DNA from: Symbiodinium natans
Taxonomy: Eukaryota > Sar > Dinophyceae > Suessiales > Symbiodiniaceae
DNA length: 64,000 nucleotides
Direction: 5' to 3'
Assembly (NCBI GenBank): GCA_905221605.1
Contig: CAJNDS010001112.1
Location: 265,001-329,000 of the forward strand
A program made the position numbers and the translations under genes. Positions 9,966-21,242 of this stretch are shown here, in pieces. Below the pieces are notes generated by a model that worked only from the letters and a program-made list of their open reading frames with translations, had not been told where the DNA came from and did no database searches. Positions within the stretch are counted from its first letter, which is position 1. Each line of letters opens with the position of its first letter.

Positions 9966-10589
9966 GCCGCCCGTGTCGGCACCAAGAGGATGCTTGCGAG
10001 AGCGATGTTGGGGCCTTTACTAGACCAGCTTTCGGATTGAATTTGTGCCCCAGCGAGTTGGCGGTCACTTGGGCACTGGTTTTTTCCCACAAAAGAGCCC
10101 GATGTGAGCGTATTGTCTGATTCTGTCACGTCTCACGACCAAAATGCGTTCCCCAACAGCGCGTCTTAGGGAGCCATTTTGTGGCGTTACTAGCGCATAC
10201 TGTGGAGGCTGTTTGGGAGGCCTTTTGGGTTGAATATGCGCTCACTAATTACTTTTGCTCCTGTTGGGTGACGGGTGTCTTCCTCTGTGCATTGCGCATG
10301 CTTCTAGGAGTGGGCGCGTGGGAGCTGCTCCCAAGGAATTGCATGCGCAATTCCCCTCGAGCCCACAACCTGTCCAGGCTCGTCGATTATACTCACTGCC
10401 GTCTTAACAGGTACAGAGGCGAGGAACCAAGAAGAGGCTTCTCTGAAAAAAGAGGCCTCAGGGCGCATAGGTGCACTTCCTTTCGAGTCAGATGCGGATG
10501 ACTGAGAAAACACGCTCACTACAGGTTTCATTCACACTAGTGCCGAATGACTGCCGATTCTTGGCAAAAAACGAGGTGGAGAAGGCAAG

Positions 10590-10860
10590 CCAAGTAGACG
10601 TCCTCAATGCGTCTTCGCAATGCGTTTGCGCCTGCCCCGGCCATTGTCCTCGCAATGCGGCTTCGCAATGCGTCTTCGCCTGCACATTCGGCTTTGCAAT
10701 GCGTCTTCGCCGACTGATTCGCTTCCGAATTTGGCTTCGCAATGCGTCTAATCGGTTTCGCAATGCATCGTCGCCTCCTATCTTCGCCTCCCAAGGCGAC
10801 TTCGCCCAATGTGGCTTCGCAATGCGTCTTCGCCTTCTAATTCGCTTCGCCGACTGGGCC
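10590..10860. repeat. TTCGCAATGCGTC minisatellite
   Basis: At least ten imperfect copies of CTTCGCAATGCG, often followed by TCTTCGCC, spaced 15-40 bp. All three plus frames stay open in places only because of the repeat; no protein family is implied. Confidence 0.85.
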
Positions 10861-10917
10861 CTTTAGCCACTAATTCGGCCTTTGGCTTCAATTCAACCCC
10901 TTCCCCCCCCGCCGGCT

Positions 10918-11010
10918 ATGTATACACATATATATATATATATATACATGTATACACATACACATAAAATCTGTGTTCATATCTGTATCTATATATATAT
11001 ACAGTATCTA
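10918..11010. repeat. AT/ACAT microsatellite
   Basis: TATACACATA and ATATATAT runs, interrupted once at about 10,970. Confidence 0.85.
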
Positions 11011-11339
11011 GAATCTAGCTTATCTGACTACCACGTACAGGTGGGGGGCTGGCGGAAAGTATTTACCCCTATCTGCGACACCCAGCAATCTCCACCTACA
11101 CCCCTTTGCATCCAAAGCCCCGCCATTCAACTGTTTAAACTCCTCGTCCCGGTGGCCGTGCATGGCCCAGGCTCCCAAGCGCCGTCGGCGACGCTGCGCC
11201 GCCACAGCAGCACTCAGATCTGAGGCGCGAGCCTGATAGGCTGATTACCAGTTTGATTGAGGCAAGGCTCCAAGAAGTGCTGCATTCAACGAGCTTCTTG
11301 ATCTGCAAATAATCAGCACAAACAAGGCTCAAAGACAAC

Positions 11340-11620
11340 CTGCAGGTCCAAGTGCCTCCAATGCCCGTGCTTGTGCCACCCATGCAGCATAGGCCCGGAA
11401 GAATTGGGCGAGTGTCCGCGCATCAACGACGCCCCGCTGCTGCTTTGCACCCCGACTGGCCTGAGAATGGGCTCTGTACGTTTCCTACTTGCCTCCGCAA
11501 ACTCGCAGTAAGCCTCAGCAAGTGTCACGACGTGCAAATTCGCCTTCCGGAACTTAGTCACGCGGTACAGCCGCCGCAGCTGCCGCCGCTGCTCAGCAAC
11601 CTGGCTGCGCAGCGCACAAG
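11340..11620 (-). CDS. Candidate exons of a helical protein
   Basis: Two minus frames look protein-like and lie end to end. First QRRQLRRLYRVTKFRKANLH followed by VVTLAEAYCEFAEAS (about 11,520-11,620). Then in another frame DARTLAQFFRAYAAWVAQAR and ALEALGPAG (about 11,345-11,470). CCATTCTCAG|G between them could be an acceptor. Helical repeats of this kind occur in organellar RNA-binding proteins, but I cannot name the family. Confidence 0.35.
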
Positions 11621-11889
11621 GCCAAGGAAGGGCTCAGAAATCTACATCACAGGTAGGTACGCATGTTTGGGCATATGCACATGCGCATGAGATCTGGCAC
11701 ACTTCTATGCGCAACACATGTACACCTTAGATTCGTAGATCCTCACCATTCCCATTATCCCTGGGCCTTGTTTGCCTGGCTCCTCCAAGCCAGGAGGAGG
11801 GCCGAGTTCCAGGCCCGGCGTCGGCCGAGCCTCGAGAAGAGCCTACTGCCTCTATAAACCCGCCGAGAAATTCATGGGTCATATGAGTC

Positions 11890-11975
11890 AGATTCATATT
11901 TTGTAGACCCTATTCATATCAAATCAAATCATAAAGATATTATTCATAATAATAATAATAATAGTAATAATAAAG
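11890..11975. repeat. AT-rich run (AATAAT)
   Basis: Low-complexity TTCATA and AATAAT repeats; nothing coding. Confidence 0.7.
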
Positions 11976-12087
11976 GTTCAAACCCCATGTGCCCTCAACC
12001 GCCACAAACTGCAGGCCAAGAGGCCACATACCTGCCACTATTTGCCGAAGCTGCAGCCTGTCACAAGCAGGGTGGGGCGACGCCTCG

Positions 12088-12165
12088 AGGCCTAAGGGTT
12101 TAGGGTTCAGGGTTCAGGGTTTAGGGTTTAGGGTTTAGGGTTTGGGGGTTTAGGGTTTAGGGTGC
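12088..12165. repeat. Telomere-type block, TTTAGGG orientation
   Basis: About ten copies, two changed to TTCAGGG and one stretched to TTTGGGGG. A lone relic lies at 12,232. Confidence 0.95.
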
Positions 12166-12801
12166 TTTTTTTGCCACCCGCCTGGGATCGCTCCGCAGGG
12201 GACAGTCGAGGTTTCCGCATTAGACTCTTGAGGGGTTTAGGGCTCAGCCCACGATGTGCCTCTCTTTCCAGGCTGCCATGCACGAGGCAAGTCGCTGGAG
12301 CTTGGCGCTGTTTGTCTTCTTGTTGACATGAGACCTGGCATCAGCTCTCTGTTCTGCTTTAAAGTGCCATTTTTCGTTACTTTGGGGGGGTGAAAATAAG
12401 CTCCAAACAGCTAGTCAGCTGATTCTTTAGGTAACACACGGCTCCCAAGTGTGAAGATTCGGCTGACCCTGCGACTCCAAACCCTGCACGGCTCAAGGCT
12501 CCAGAGTTACGCCCACACGCCACTGGCACAAAGCCTTCAGTCAGAAAGCAAGAAAGCACTGCCTCCCGCCTAGCTTGTCCCCGTGGGATCCCGGACAGGA
12601 AAAAGCTTATGGCAGACACAACTCGTTATTCTTTTAAAGGGTTTAGCTGTAAAGTTTGGCCAAAGCCATGCCAGGCCACGTAAAGCCAGCTCTGAAGACT
12701 GTGTGGTGCTTCCAGCGCTCAAGAATCCTGAGGGCGACTGGGTGATGTCTACACCTGGTGCAGCCCTCCATCAAAGTAGCTTTGTCGTGCCATCTCAGTG
12801 C

Positions 12802-12874
12802 AACCCTAAACCCTAAACCCTAAACCCTAAACCCTAAACCCTAAACCCTAAACCCTAAACCCTAAACCCTAAAC
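12802..12874. repeat. Telomere-type block, CCCTAAA orientation
   Basis: Ten nearly perfect copies. It begins 700 bp from the opposite-oriented block at 12,088 and abuts a candidate exon. Confidence 0.95.
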
Positions 12875-12889
12875 CTGGAAAGTTGTTGG

Positions 12890-12985
12890 CGGTCCTGGAG
12901 AGCTTCCACCGGTCAAGCAGGCGCGACGCAAAGAAGCTGGAAGACTCGAACTCGTACACCTCCATCGCTTTCCCAAATCACTCCA
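12890..12985 (-). CDS. Candidate exon, unknown
   Basis: The minus frame reads AMEVYEFESSSFFASRLLDR then WKLSRTANNFPG, a convincing protein-like stretch, ending at the telomere-type block. A second minus frame just upstream (about 12,960-13,080) also holds Trp-rich helices. No family recognised. Confidence 0.35.
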
Positions 12986-13429
12986 CGCTTCCATTAAGTG
13001 GGAATGCTTCATAGTCAAGCCTTCCTGAAAGCTCCATGCCATGGACTCAGGATGCATGAAGGGCCTTCGCCCACTCGTCAAAGCTTCTTGTCAGAGAGGA
13101 TCTGTCACACATAGCGCGCACTTTCTCCTGGCAGCGTTCCCTGCTCAATACTGACCACATAAAAACTGGGAACTGCCTGGTGCTTTCACAGCAAAGCCAA
13201 GTCCACCGTGCACAGAGCATCACTCAGCAAAGCACGAGCCATCCACAGCATGACCCACCGCGCCTGCGCCTTGCTAGCGGCTCGCCTGAGGACGAGGTGA
13301 CATCCGGTGACGCTTCCATTGGTTGAGCTGTTCGGCCGAAGCATAGAACACCCTAGAACACCCTCCTCTGCTGCAGGCTGGCGCTCCCTTCTGTTTCGTC
13401 TTCCTTGTTCTGGGAGGACCCCTCACGGA

Positions 13430-13640
13430 CGGTGCTCGTTTCCTTTCCTCCCCTCTGCTCCCCTCCCCCTCCCCTTGCCTCTCCTCCTTCCTGTCTTCAT
13501 TTCCATGCACGAATTCGATTGGGTGAGAAGGGGCGCTCTACACTGTGGAGAAGAAGCTCGCTCTGGCTCTGGCTTTCGCTCTCGCTCTCGCTCCCGCTCT
13601 CTCGCTCTTGCTCTCTCGCTCTCGCTCTCGCTGCCGATAC
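13430..13640. repeat. Low-complexity CT-rich and CTCTCG tract
   Basis: Pyrimidine-rich plus strand (TCCCCTCC type) then GCTCTCGCTCTC repeats. On the minus strand it translates as Arg-Glu repeats (RARERERERE), probably an artefact of the repeat. Confidence 0.8.
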
Positions 13641-13889
13641 GCGCGCGATGCAACCCTCAATCGGCAAACAGCCAGTCTTTGCAGTCTACATCGAAACTCT
13701 CAAAAGTTGGTTCTTCCGCGCCTTTGGCGAGCTCGCTGCGCTAGAACGAGGAAGCAGGCGGCGAGCATTGTCTGCCAAGGCTTTTGCGGAGCCACAGCAT
13801 GACGAGTCGATCACAAGCACGGAGACCACTATAGAATAAGTACCCTCCCGAGGTCAGTACATCTCCCGGCAAAGAAGTCCGGACCAAAC

Positions 13890-14150
13890 CTGCCCAGTGA
13901 TGTCCATGACCAGGCGGGGCCGCTGCCGCTGCCACAGCCGCGCACGCTTGAAAAGCAAGGCCTCGAAGCTTGGACAGGGAGCAAGTAAGCCTAAGCAAGC
14001 AATGTACGTACTGTACCACACAAGCCTTGCTCTAACGACCATGCGAAGTCAGCTGCCACTTGCTCCCGGCCTCACGCCAGTGGAGGAGAAGCTCGCGCCG
14101 TCTGACTTGGAGCACTTGCTCATGCCTCCGGGCTGCGAAGAAGAGGCAAG
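13890..14150 (-). CDS. Candidate Trp-containing exons (Sfi1-like?)
   Basis: After the acceptor TCTTCTTCGCAG (about 14,138) the minus frame reads RRHEQVLQVRRRELLLHWRE then AGSKWQLTSHG. After GCTTGCTTAG|G (about 13,990) a second segment reads LLAPCPSFEALLFKRARLWQ RQRPRLVMDITGQ. Basic helices with single Trp residues fit Sfi1-type repeats, as in the clearer genes at 22-25 and 31-35 kb. The plus strand is open here too, so the strand is not certain. Confidence 0.35.
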
Positions 14151-15133
14151 GACAGGATAAGTTTTGCAGGAGCTTGCTGGCCAAAGTGATCTCCATGGGG
14201 GGAGAGCCTCTCGGCATCGCGCTCCGCGCTTGGTGAGTGTGCAGCGTCTTTGCGCTGCTCCCGGCGGACCTGCGTGTGGAACCCAGCACATGCAAGCTGG
14301 CACGGGTGGCACTCGCGACAAGCGTGATGACAGTTGGGATTGGCTGGTACCCCCACGAGTTTTAAAGTCTGCAAAATCGGTCTCCAACCCAGAGCATGTG
14401 AATGTCTGGCCGTTTGCGGTGCTTATGAATGTAAGTTGATAAAGCTACAGCATACGCACATTTCACATACTTGTTCACTACCCTCGAAGCCATGCAATCT
14501 ACTCGAGCTTGCATACCTACGACAGGCACGGAAAAGCCGAAATATCTGTTCTGCGTGGTGGCTGCGAACTCCTGTCACAAGATGACCGCCACCCGGGCTA
14601 GAGCTCACCAGAAGACGTACATAGTACATGGCTGCTTTGCACGTCGTCCCAGAAGGGGTGTATGTTGCGCATAGGACAGCCTGAAGAGACCCCTGTCCAG
14701 GAGTCGAGAGAGCACAGTTCTCGGGTGGTCCTTGCTCTTACCGAACCTCCTCGACCTCGGGATATGCTGTGTTGGAGGATCTTCCACCTGCATCGGGTAT
14801 CTTTGCCCGTTTATGTAACGAGCTCCATCCATGTTCGCAGGCCGTCAGACCATGACTGGAGCCTCCCAGTTGCTTGCTCCTCTGCAACAATCCTTTGCCT
14901 CATCTCTTTCAAATGCTCGTCCATCCTCGGAAGCTGATTTCGGGGCAGCTGAGCAAAGAAGAGACTAGCGGTAACGGATCGCAAGGGTCACCTGTTCGAG
15001 GAGTATTCATACTGCGCCCCGTTAGACGGGGCAAAGCGAGAACGTGTAACTCTGCATAGGGTCAGAACATGCCGCTACCGAGAGACCAAGCAGCTAAGCA
15101 GCTGCATACGTATTGGGAGGTCGGCTACGACTA

Positions 15134-16290
15134 TCAATCCGTAACGAGAATGCATCCAAAGATCCCAGGGCATGCCGTCAAGCTGATGCCATGCTTGTGC
15201 TCATACCGGTACATATGCGGAGCACGCAGGTAAACACAGAAGCTGGGGACTTTCGGCACTGGAACCGATTTGCCGCCAGCAAGAGCTTGCTTCAGAAAGT
15301 CGTCGGGTGCGAAGCCACGAAACCAGAGAACAAGACCACCAATAATCCGCTCGACCATCCCTGGCAAGGCACTCTGCACTCCCAGGCGTAGGATGAACCA
15401 CCCATCTGGGCCCACGGTGGCACGGAATTTATTCAGACTAAACTCAGGTGGATCACCTCTGCCGACACTTCGGGCGTCGCAGAAGTTGCGCCAGCAACGT
15501 GGGCCCGGCCGAAAATGTTGGATCGCGGCCTTCAGGCGCTTTGCAAGAGCACGGTCAAGTTGCAAAGACTCCTCGCAGTCCTCGCAGAGCCTTCGCATTT
15601 CGGATCCGTCTGGCTCCAGCACTGACCAAGGGATCATCACCTCATACCGCTGGATTTCGCAGAAGCAGGAGGCATGAAAATCGGAGCCCACGCCCGTGCA
15701 AGCAAGGATGCGGAAGTTTGGAGAATTCAGCTCTTCTTGGATGCGGTGTCCCACCTCTTCATCCGGGACATCTTCCGCACATTTTGGAAGGCGCAGGCCA
15801 AAGACGTTCACCACTGCATTCCTGGCCCTCCTGGAAGGCACTGCGCCTGAAAGCCGAGGAGAGGGTAGCCGCTTCTCCTGGGCTGCTGTTGAAGAACTTG
15901 TTAGTGCTCACTGTTATGAGTATGACGATTCCCGTCGGCATTTTCATGGCAACTTACGTCAAGTTACCTGTAGTATGGAGAAACTACGACTAGCAAAGCC
16001 ATTTCAACAAAAAAGATGTTCCGTATCATCGCAACATAGTCTCCTTTTCCGACTGGCTGGGTGGAAATGCTGCCCAGGCGGCGCGGACCAGTTCCTTCCG
16101 GAGGTCGTCCTCCCAGTGGTGATAGGACACTGTCAGCGCAATGTGCCTCCGAGACTCTCTTGACAAGGTGGACGGTGCAACTGGCGGCGGGCGGTCGTAG
16201 CAAGACCCCTCGCGGAGGTGCCGGAACAGAGCGTTCCTGGATGGAAAAGCCACTCCGCAGCCTTGACACCGCGCCGGAGATGGCGGTGTC
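15134..16290 (-). CDS. TruA/Pus1-family pseudouridine synthase-like protein with N-terminal zinc finger
   Basis: Two minus-strand parts. At about 16,026-16,290 the frame gives a C-x2-C-x12-H-x5-C zinc finger (from RCQGCGVAFPSRNALFRHLR) followed by RRHIALTVSYHHWEDDLRKE, which recalls the first strand and helix of TruA-type enzymes. At 15,134-15,821 (opening after GGGCCAG|G) the frame gives RNAVVNVFGLRL, then NFRILACTGVGSDFHASCF with the family's FHA, then RYEVMIP, then a WRNF that matches its HNF, then MVERIIGGLVLWFRGFAP, matching the QIRKM-G-V-RG region. By family, such enzymes convert uridine to pseudouridine in tRNA. The catalytic GRTD segment should lie just before RNAVV, but I do not see it in the 200 bp available. 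It is therefore either a missed exon or an inactive relative. Confidence 0.6.
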
Positions 16291-16317
16291 CCGAAAGATG
16301 CCTCGGAAGCCAGGCAA

Positions 16318-16380
16318 ACCCTAAACGCTAAACCCCTAAACCCTTTTTCACACCTAAACCCTAAACCCTAAACCCTAAAG
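16318..16380. repeat. Telomere-type block, CCCTAAA orientation
   Basis: About eight copies split by CTTTTTCACA; lies just upstream (in the transcription sense) of the zinc-finger exon. Confidence 0.9.
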
Positions 16381-16559
16381 CCATCTTGAGCCATGGTGCC
16401 GGCTCCATCCGCAGCATTCCTCGCAGCTGAGGCTCCGAAGCAGCCAAGCCAGGCCAACGGAACCCTGGTCCAGCCACGCTCTGCATGTACTCCTCTAAGT
16501 ACTGGAGCTCCTGGGCCCCCCAACCCCCACAGGCACAAACTCCTCAACTCCACTGTACC

Positions 16560-17075
16560 AAATGACGTCTCCCATCCTTGAGGTCAGCAGAGAACTCCAA
16601 AATTGCGACTTGAACGAAGTGGCAGCGTTTCGTCTTGTCCCTGACACCTGTGTTGGGCGGACGAGTGCTTTAAGTACATGTATGAGAAAACGGATGCTGG
16701 TACTGGCCAACAGTGCTGGAGCTGCAGCCGAAATGCGATATCGCACGTTGTCAAATTCGGCCAACCACTTTACGACTGCCTTGCGCTTTTCGGAGTCAAG
16801 AACCATGTCGCCGACGACATGCCGAAAGCCGATATTGGATTGCTTGCCCGCAATCTGGTTGTCCCAATACTCCCGAATGGCCTCGACACAGTGCCCAAAG
16901 CATCGAACTCTCTCGCAGAAGCTTAACGAACAAACGCTTCGAGTCAAGACAATCGCCCTTTCACCCCACATTACTGCACGCGGTCCTCGCGCCCTCGGTA
17001 TGTGCTCCTCTTGTCGAAACTCCTCTCCACATAGACTGCATCGGGCGAAAATAGTGCGGCGATCCTGCAGCAGCT
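16560..17075 (-). CDS. Unknown protein exon with a CxxC motif
   Basis: The 207-residue minus frame spans 16,495-17,118. From about residue 17 it reads LLQDRRTIFARCSLCGEEFR, then CSLSFCERVRCFGHCVEAI, then DSEKRKAVVKWLAEFDNVRY and a hydrophobic helical tail (LLASTSIRFLIHVLKALV). Several cysteines and a histidine could bind zinc in a RING-like way, but the spacing does not match a RING finger. Composition and the Lys/Glu-rich middle look coding. The last 30 residues, near 16,500, are probably intron. It could be an upstream exon of the zinc finger/TruA gene, since it lies only 300 bp before it on the same strand. Confidence 0.45.
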
Positions 17076-17409
17076 TGCGGCAGGAATTGTGACAAGACTG
17101 AGAGCTGCGCAATTGCACTTCCGAGGTTACTTAGAACATCCATGTCCTGGTCGAATCCTGGCCTACCCAAGCTGCACCGTACTCATCCACCACTTCGCAG
17201 ACGCGGATCTGTGTGAGGACAGCCTGCAAAATACAAACATTGCCAATAAATACATAGCACGTAGCAAGCATATGGTGCGCTCGCAGTAAGTGCAGGGCCC
17301 CTGAGTTGGGCCATAAAAATGAACTTGAGGGGCAAGCCGAGAGGACAACGAAAGCTAGCCTGATTCACGCCTAGCCCATGCTTTAGTAGGGTTATGGCTG
17401 GGATGACAC

Positions 17410-17690
17410 ACACCACTAATCATCACCACCACCTCCTCCACCGCGACCGCCACGACCACCTCCACCACTGGTGTTTCTCCCTCTGAGGGCATTGCGGGTG
17501 AGGATGAGGCTGGAGAGGCACACGCGTTGTACGTCTCCGAATCGAAGACACACCATCACACCCCGCCACCGACGTTGCCACCACGACCACCCCCAACAAA
17601 CATTGCTTGTGATCTGTGATTTGGCAACGTGTTTGCTTTTGACTAAGGGGGGCACTGCTTGTGATTTGTGATTTAGGGACCCATGTTTTG
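17410..17690. other. Low-complexity CCACCA/GGTGGT region
   Basis: CACCACCACC and CACGACCACC runs on the plus strand give Gly-rich minus and His/Thr-rich plus readings. Nothing convincing is encoded. Confidence 0.5.
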
Positions 17691-17949
17691 CAAAAATGTC
17701 GGTTTTCCCAAGTTCGGACTCATGTAGATCTCGATCTGAACCTCAAGAGCTATCCAAAACATGCGATTGCGAGAAGAAAGATGTGCGAACGGCATTCGTT
17801 GAGCAACATGTGCTCACGGAGACCGCGATCCAGTTCCGACTCTCCTACTAAAGCAGAGCATAACTCAAGCAGCTCCAGCTTGCTTTCGTGAATATCAAGT
17901 ACTGCAATCATACTTTGGTTGACACTGGGCCCTTCCTTCTAAGCCGCCT

Positions 17950-18137
17950 CACCTCAGGCTTCTGGGCGTAGCGCGGTACCCTGCACTTCCGACCTCGAAC
18001 CAGCCTGGGCCGCAAGACAAAAACCCCAAATCCACGAGAAATTTCGCAACCAAATCTTCACGCTTCCGAGAGTTCCTCCCATCGCCAAGGCGCATAAGAG
18101 CGGCCACAGCTGTCGTGCACAACTTGGTCCCACCTGG
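17950..18137 (-). CDS. Candidate exon, unknown
   Basis: After CTGTTCCAG|G (18,138) the minus frame reads TKLCTTAVAALMRLGDGRNS then RKREDLVAKFLVDLGFLSCG. A good acceptor and helical pattern favour coding; no family is recognised. Confidence 0.4.
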
Positions 18138-18309
18138 AACAGGATGACAGCTGCCGGTAAGCGACCCCGTGTACATGCAGCTATGGCTCTGTCGTGACTT
18201 AGGCACCATGGTCTCCGAGCCAGGGAAATGACACAGCTAGGCTATTTCGTGGGAGCTGGGGCTTTGCATGGCTTTGCACTCCTCGCCCTCGTGCGGAGCT
18301 TAGCGGGTC

Positions 18310-18620
18310 ACATCTCCTGGGTGGAGCCTTGGCCAGCTGCGCATGGTGCAACGCAGTCGCAGGAAGGCCGCGCAGGGCGGCTGCCGAATGGCAGCAGCGG
18401 CTGAGCCGCGGTTCCAGCGCGAAAGGCGCAGAAGACCATGAAGAAAAGCGAAGCTAAGGCACAAGGAGCTATGGTATTGTGGAACAACTCCAGGGCTTGG
18501 AAACGTGCATTGTGGGTGGAGACAGCGCAGTCGCTGGAACCCAAACTTTGCAGAATTGCTAGTGCTGTTTCAAATCGCCTGCGGAACATCTGCAAGTGCC
18601 TACAGGGAATGAGGCACAAA
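18310..18620 (-). CDS. Candidate exon, strand uncertain
   Basis: The minus frame reads RRRFETALAILQSLGSSDCA and then a hydrophobic run (CALASLFFMVFCAF) that could span a membrane. The plus frame over the same bases (MVLWNNSRAWKRALWVETAQ) also looks protein-like. I favour minus only because of the surrounding genes. Confidence 0.25.
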
Positions 18621-18944
18621 CCCGTGCTACGGCAGACACATCCTCATGGACCTGATTTTTTCCTGCCACTATCCCCAACCTCGCTACAGTTTCTGCGCCC
18701 ACGCTCCGTGGCCTCGTCTGCCACATGGTGCCACCACGACAGCGCACTGCGCTGCTCGCGGCCTTTGGTGCTGTCCTCTGAGCAGGCAGCTTATACGTAG
18801 CCCGCCATGAAATTCCCAATGAATTTAAATGTTGATAAGAATAATGATAACAAGAATGGCAATGATGAAAATAATGACAAGAATTGACAATAATCACAAG
18901 AACTACTTTACTTCGAACATCCCCACCTTAGGGATTTGGATTGG

Positions 18945-19078
18945 GGTTGGGCATTTCAGGGAGTCTCTGGGGTTGGGCACTCCAGGGAGGCACTCCAGGA
19001 GCCTGTTGGGCACTCCAGGGAGTCTCTAGGTTTGGGCACTCCAGGAGACTTGGAGTTGGGCACTCCAGGACTTGCACC
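18945..19078. repeat. GTTGGGCACTCCAGG minisatellite
   Basis: Six or seven imperfect units of (G)TTGGGCACTCCAGGGAGTCTCTGG, 18-35 bp each, ending in a run of 14 C at 19,077-19,090. Confidence 0.9.
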
Positions 19079-19411
19079 CCCCCCCCCCCCAGCTCCGGAC
19101 TTATATTTTTTCCGCTGGCATGCGGCCGAGCAGATCCTTGTGACTTCCGTCAAGTGCAAGCTTTGCCTGGGCTACAAAGTAGTTCCTAGCTATTTGCCCC
19201 AACTATACAGCATGCTAAAGTGAAAGTAGAATCGATGTGAGGAGGGCTGAGCGCGGCAGAGTCTTGGACCTCGCCATGCGCAGCAAAATCATGAGCCAAG
19301 GAACGGGTGTCAGACGTTCGTTGGGCTTCTGAATTCATTTGGGTGCAGGCCATCAGCAGGCGACCCTGCGTCTCTCTAAGAACTTGTTGAAGCATGCTAG
19401 CGATCGCTTAC

Positions 19412-20345
19412 CTTTCTGTAGGCCCCACCAATGCTGTTTCTTCTCCTTCAAAGATAGTTCGTGCAGATCTGGGCCGGGAGGGAGGCTGAGAACCTCGGCC
19501 AGTCGCTGCTGGTAAAGCTTTGTGTAAGCGTTTTCTTTTCCCTGAATTCTTTCTTGCAGAAGGGTGGCCCTCTTCAGCCACGGCACACCGTTTCCTCCAA
19601 GCTTCTGCAAAACGATGTACATGTCCCAATAGGAGACAGCACTCCAGACCAGGGTTTCCTCCAAGTGGTGCTCCCGAAATGACAGAATGGCTCGAAGGAA
19701 GTGCTTCTTGGCCTTATGGAGGGCCCTTCTGGAATCTGCCGAGCCGGGGCTGTGCCTTTTGGCAAGCTGTAGCTCGACTACGCCCATCACGCGCATCGCA
19801 TTTCCGACCTGAGGATTCCTCAGAGACTGCAGTATCAAGGCAGCTCTGAGTGCCTGTGATCTCGCTCTGTGCGGCTCCAGCTGATCGTCGAGCTGTGCAC
19901 TAACGTTCGCCTGCAGCATCAAAGCCTGTGCAAGTAGGCTGTTGTCTCTGCTTTGCGCCGGCACATTCCCGCATGCCTCTATGCAAGCTGCCGCAGCCGC
20001 GGCAGCTTGGCGAATGTTCCAGTCGTGTGCTTGTCCGCTGCATTGCAAGTATGCCTGCGCGTGGAACTCGCGGGCTCTCTCCAGGGCAAGGCTTGCATCC
20101 CTTGCTGGCCTCAGCCTACACATTGTTAGTTGGGTGACGTCAGCGCAACCTTGACTACTGCTCTCGCAGTCTGTCAAAGCCTCATTGCTGCGGCAGTCTG
20201 CATCCGTCACCAATTCACCCTCTCCTGGCACACGTCGCACCGGCGTTGACGACGAGCACATGACTGACACATCGGGCGACGCCGCACAGGCCAACAGCGG
20301 CACTGCAGGCACTGCTTGGTTTCACCAGCACAGTCAAAGCACTTC
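19412..20345 (-). CDS. CxxC zinc-binding exon plus helical repeat (TPR-like) domain protein
   Basis: Two exons. The first (about 20,213-20,345) encodes nine cysteines, four as CxxC pairs (C-x2-C-x6-C-x2-C-x10-C-x2-C-x6-C-x2-C plus one extra), a zinc-binding cluster that is not a canonical MYND or RING. The second is well bounded: it opens after a branch-like CTAAC and TGTAG|G (20,115) and closes at AAAG|GTAAGC (19,412). Its ~234 residues are helical: SLALERAREFHAQAYLQCSG, SLLAQALMLQANVSAQLDDQ, HKAKKHFLRAILSFREHHLE, KRATLLQERIQGKENAYTKL. The arrangement of paired helices suggests TPR-like repeats, usually protein-protein contacts. Further exons must follow below 19,412. The function is unknown. 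Confidence 0.6.
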
Positions 20346-20886
20346 ATAAACCCAGCCGAGCAGGACGTGGCTGTGGAAGATCTCGCCATGGCCAATGAAA
20401 CTCCTGACACCCTGAAAATCATGCAACTCTTACATGGATCTGCTTGCCTGGTGTGCAACTACGTCGTGACGACTTGGCAGCTTTCGGCACTAAAGGGCCT
20501 CTTCAACTCAGCCAAAACAACGATTGAGGCAACTTCGAGGCTAGTGCGGCTAGTGGACGATGCCTCCTAAGAATCGTAAGGGACCACGCCCGATGCCCAA
20601 CAGAATCCATCCATCCCCTCTGTGAAAGTTATAACGTTATGACCGTGTATTCGACCCCCCCCCCTCCCCCTCCCGCACACTCCCCCACACACCCGACCGT
20701 CGCGCAGAACTTCTTCCGCGCCCCCCCACACCCCCCGAGATAAAGGCTTCCCCCTTATGCATCCTTCTCACCACTTTTGCAGTTTTCGCCTTCGGCAGGT
20801 CTCTCTCCGGTCCCGGCAGTGGGGGTCGGCGGCATTCACGGTAGTCATTCATTCTGTATCTATTCTACATTTATATTTTTTGTTCA

Positions 20887-20977
20887 TGGGGGTTTACGAT
20901 CTTAGGGGTACCTTGTTGGGGTCCTTCAAACCTTTTGGGGGTCGATATTTGGGGTCCCTTACTATCGTAAACCCCCA
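20887..20977. mobile_element. Terminal-inverted-repeat element, copy 1 (GGGGTTTACGA family)
   Basis: Ends are TGGGGGTTTACGAT and its exact inverse ATCGTAAACCCCCA (14 bp). The interior reads AGGGGTACCTTGTTGGGGTCCTT. It is 91 bp, non-coding, and shares ends, core and length with the copy at 32,818-32,910. CATG occurs at or near both flanks in both copies; no clean target duplication was found. Confidence 0.75.
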
Positions 20978-21242
20978 CGTCATGTTCTTGTACCGCTAGA
21001 CAAGTGCTACCGTGGGCCCCGGAGCTTGGCAGATGTGGCTTTGGGGTCGTTGGCCTCAAGGCGGCCCCTGTGGTTGACCAGCAGACCCTGACGCCGCCGT
21101 CGGTCTCTCAGGTACCTTGGATTCTGCTGTTTTGGGGGGAGCTCTTCTTTGGCCTAGTTGGATCTTTGAGGCGTCGGGCTGGGTGGTCTGCAGCGGTTCA
21201 GGGTATTCCGCCAGCCATGATTAAGGATCAGTTGCGACGCGT

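Noticed and set aside
13423-13653. Arg-Glu-rich minus frame that could pass as an SR-type domain
   Set aside because: Produced by CTCTCG repeats; no flanking domain.
17150-17170. GGTCGAATCC as a tRNA B box
   Set aside because: No A box or cloverleaf could be drawn around it.
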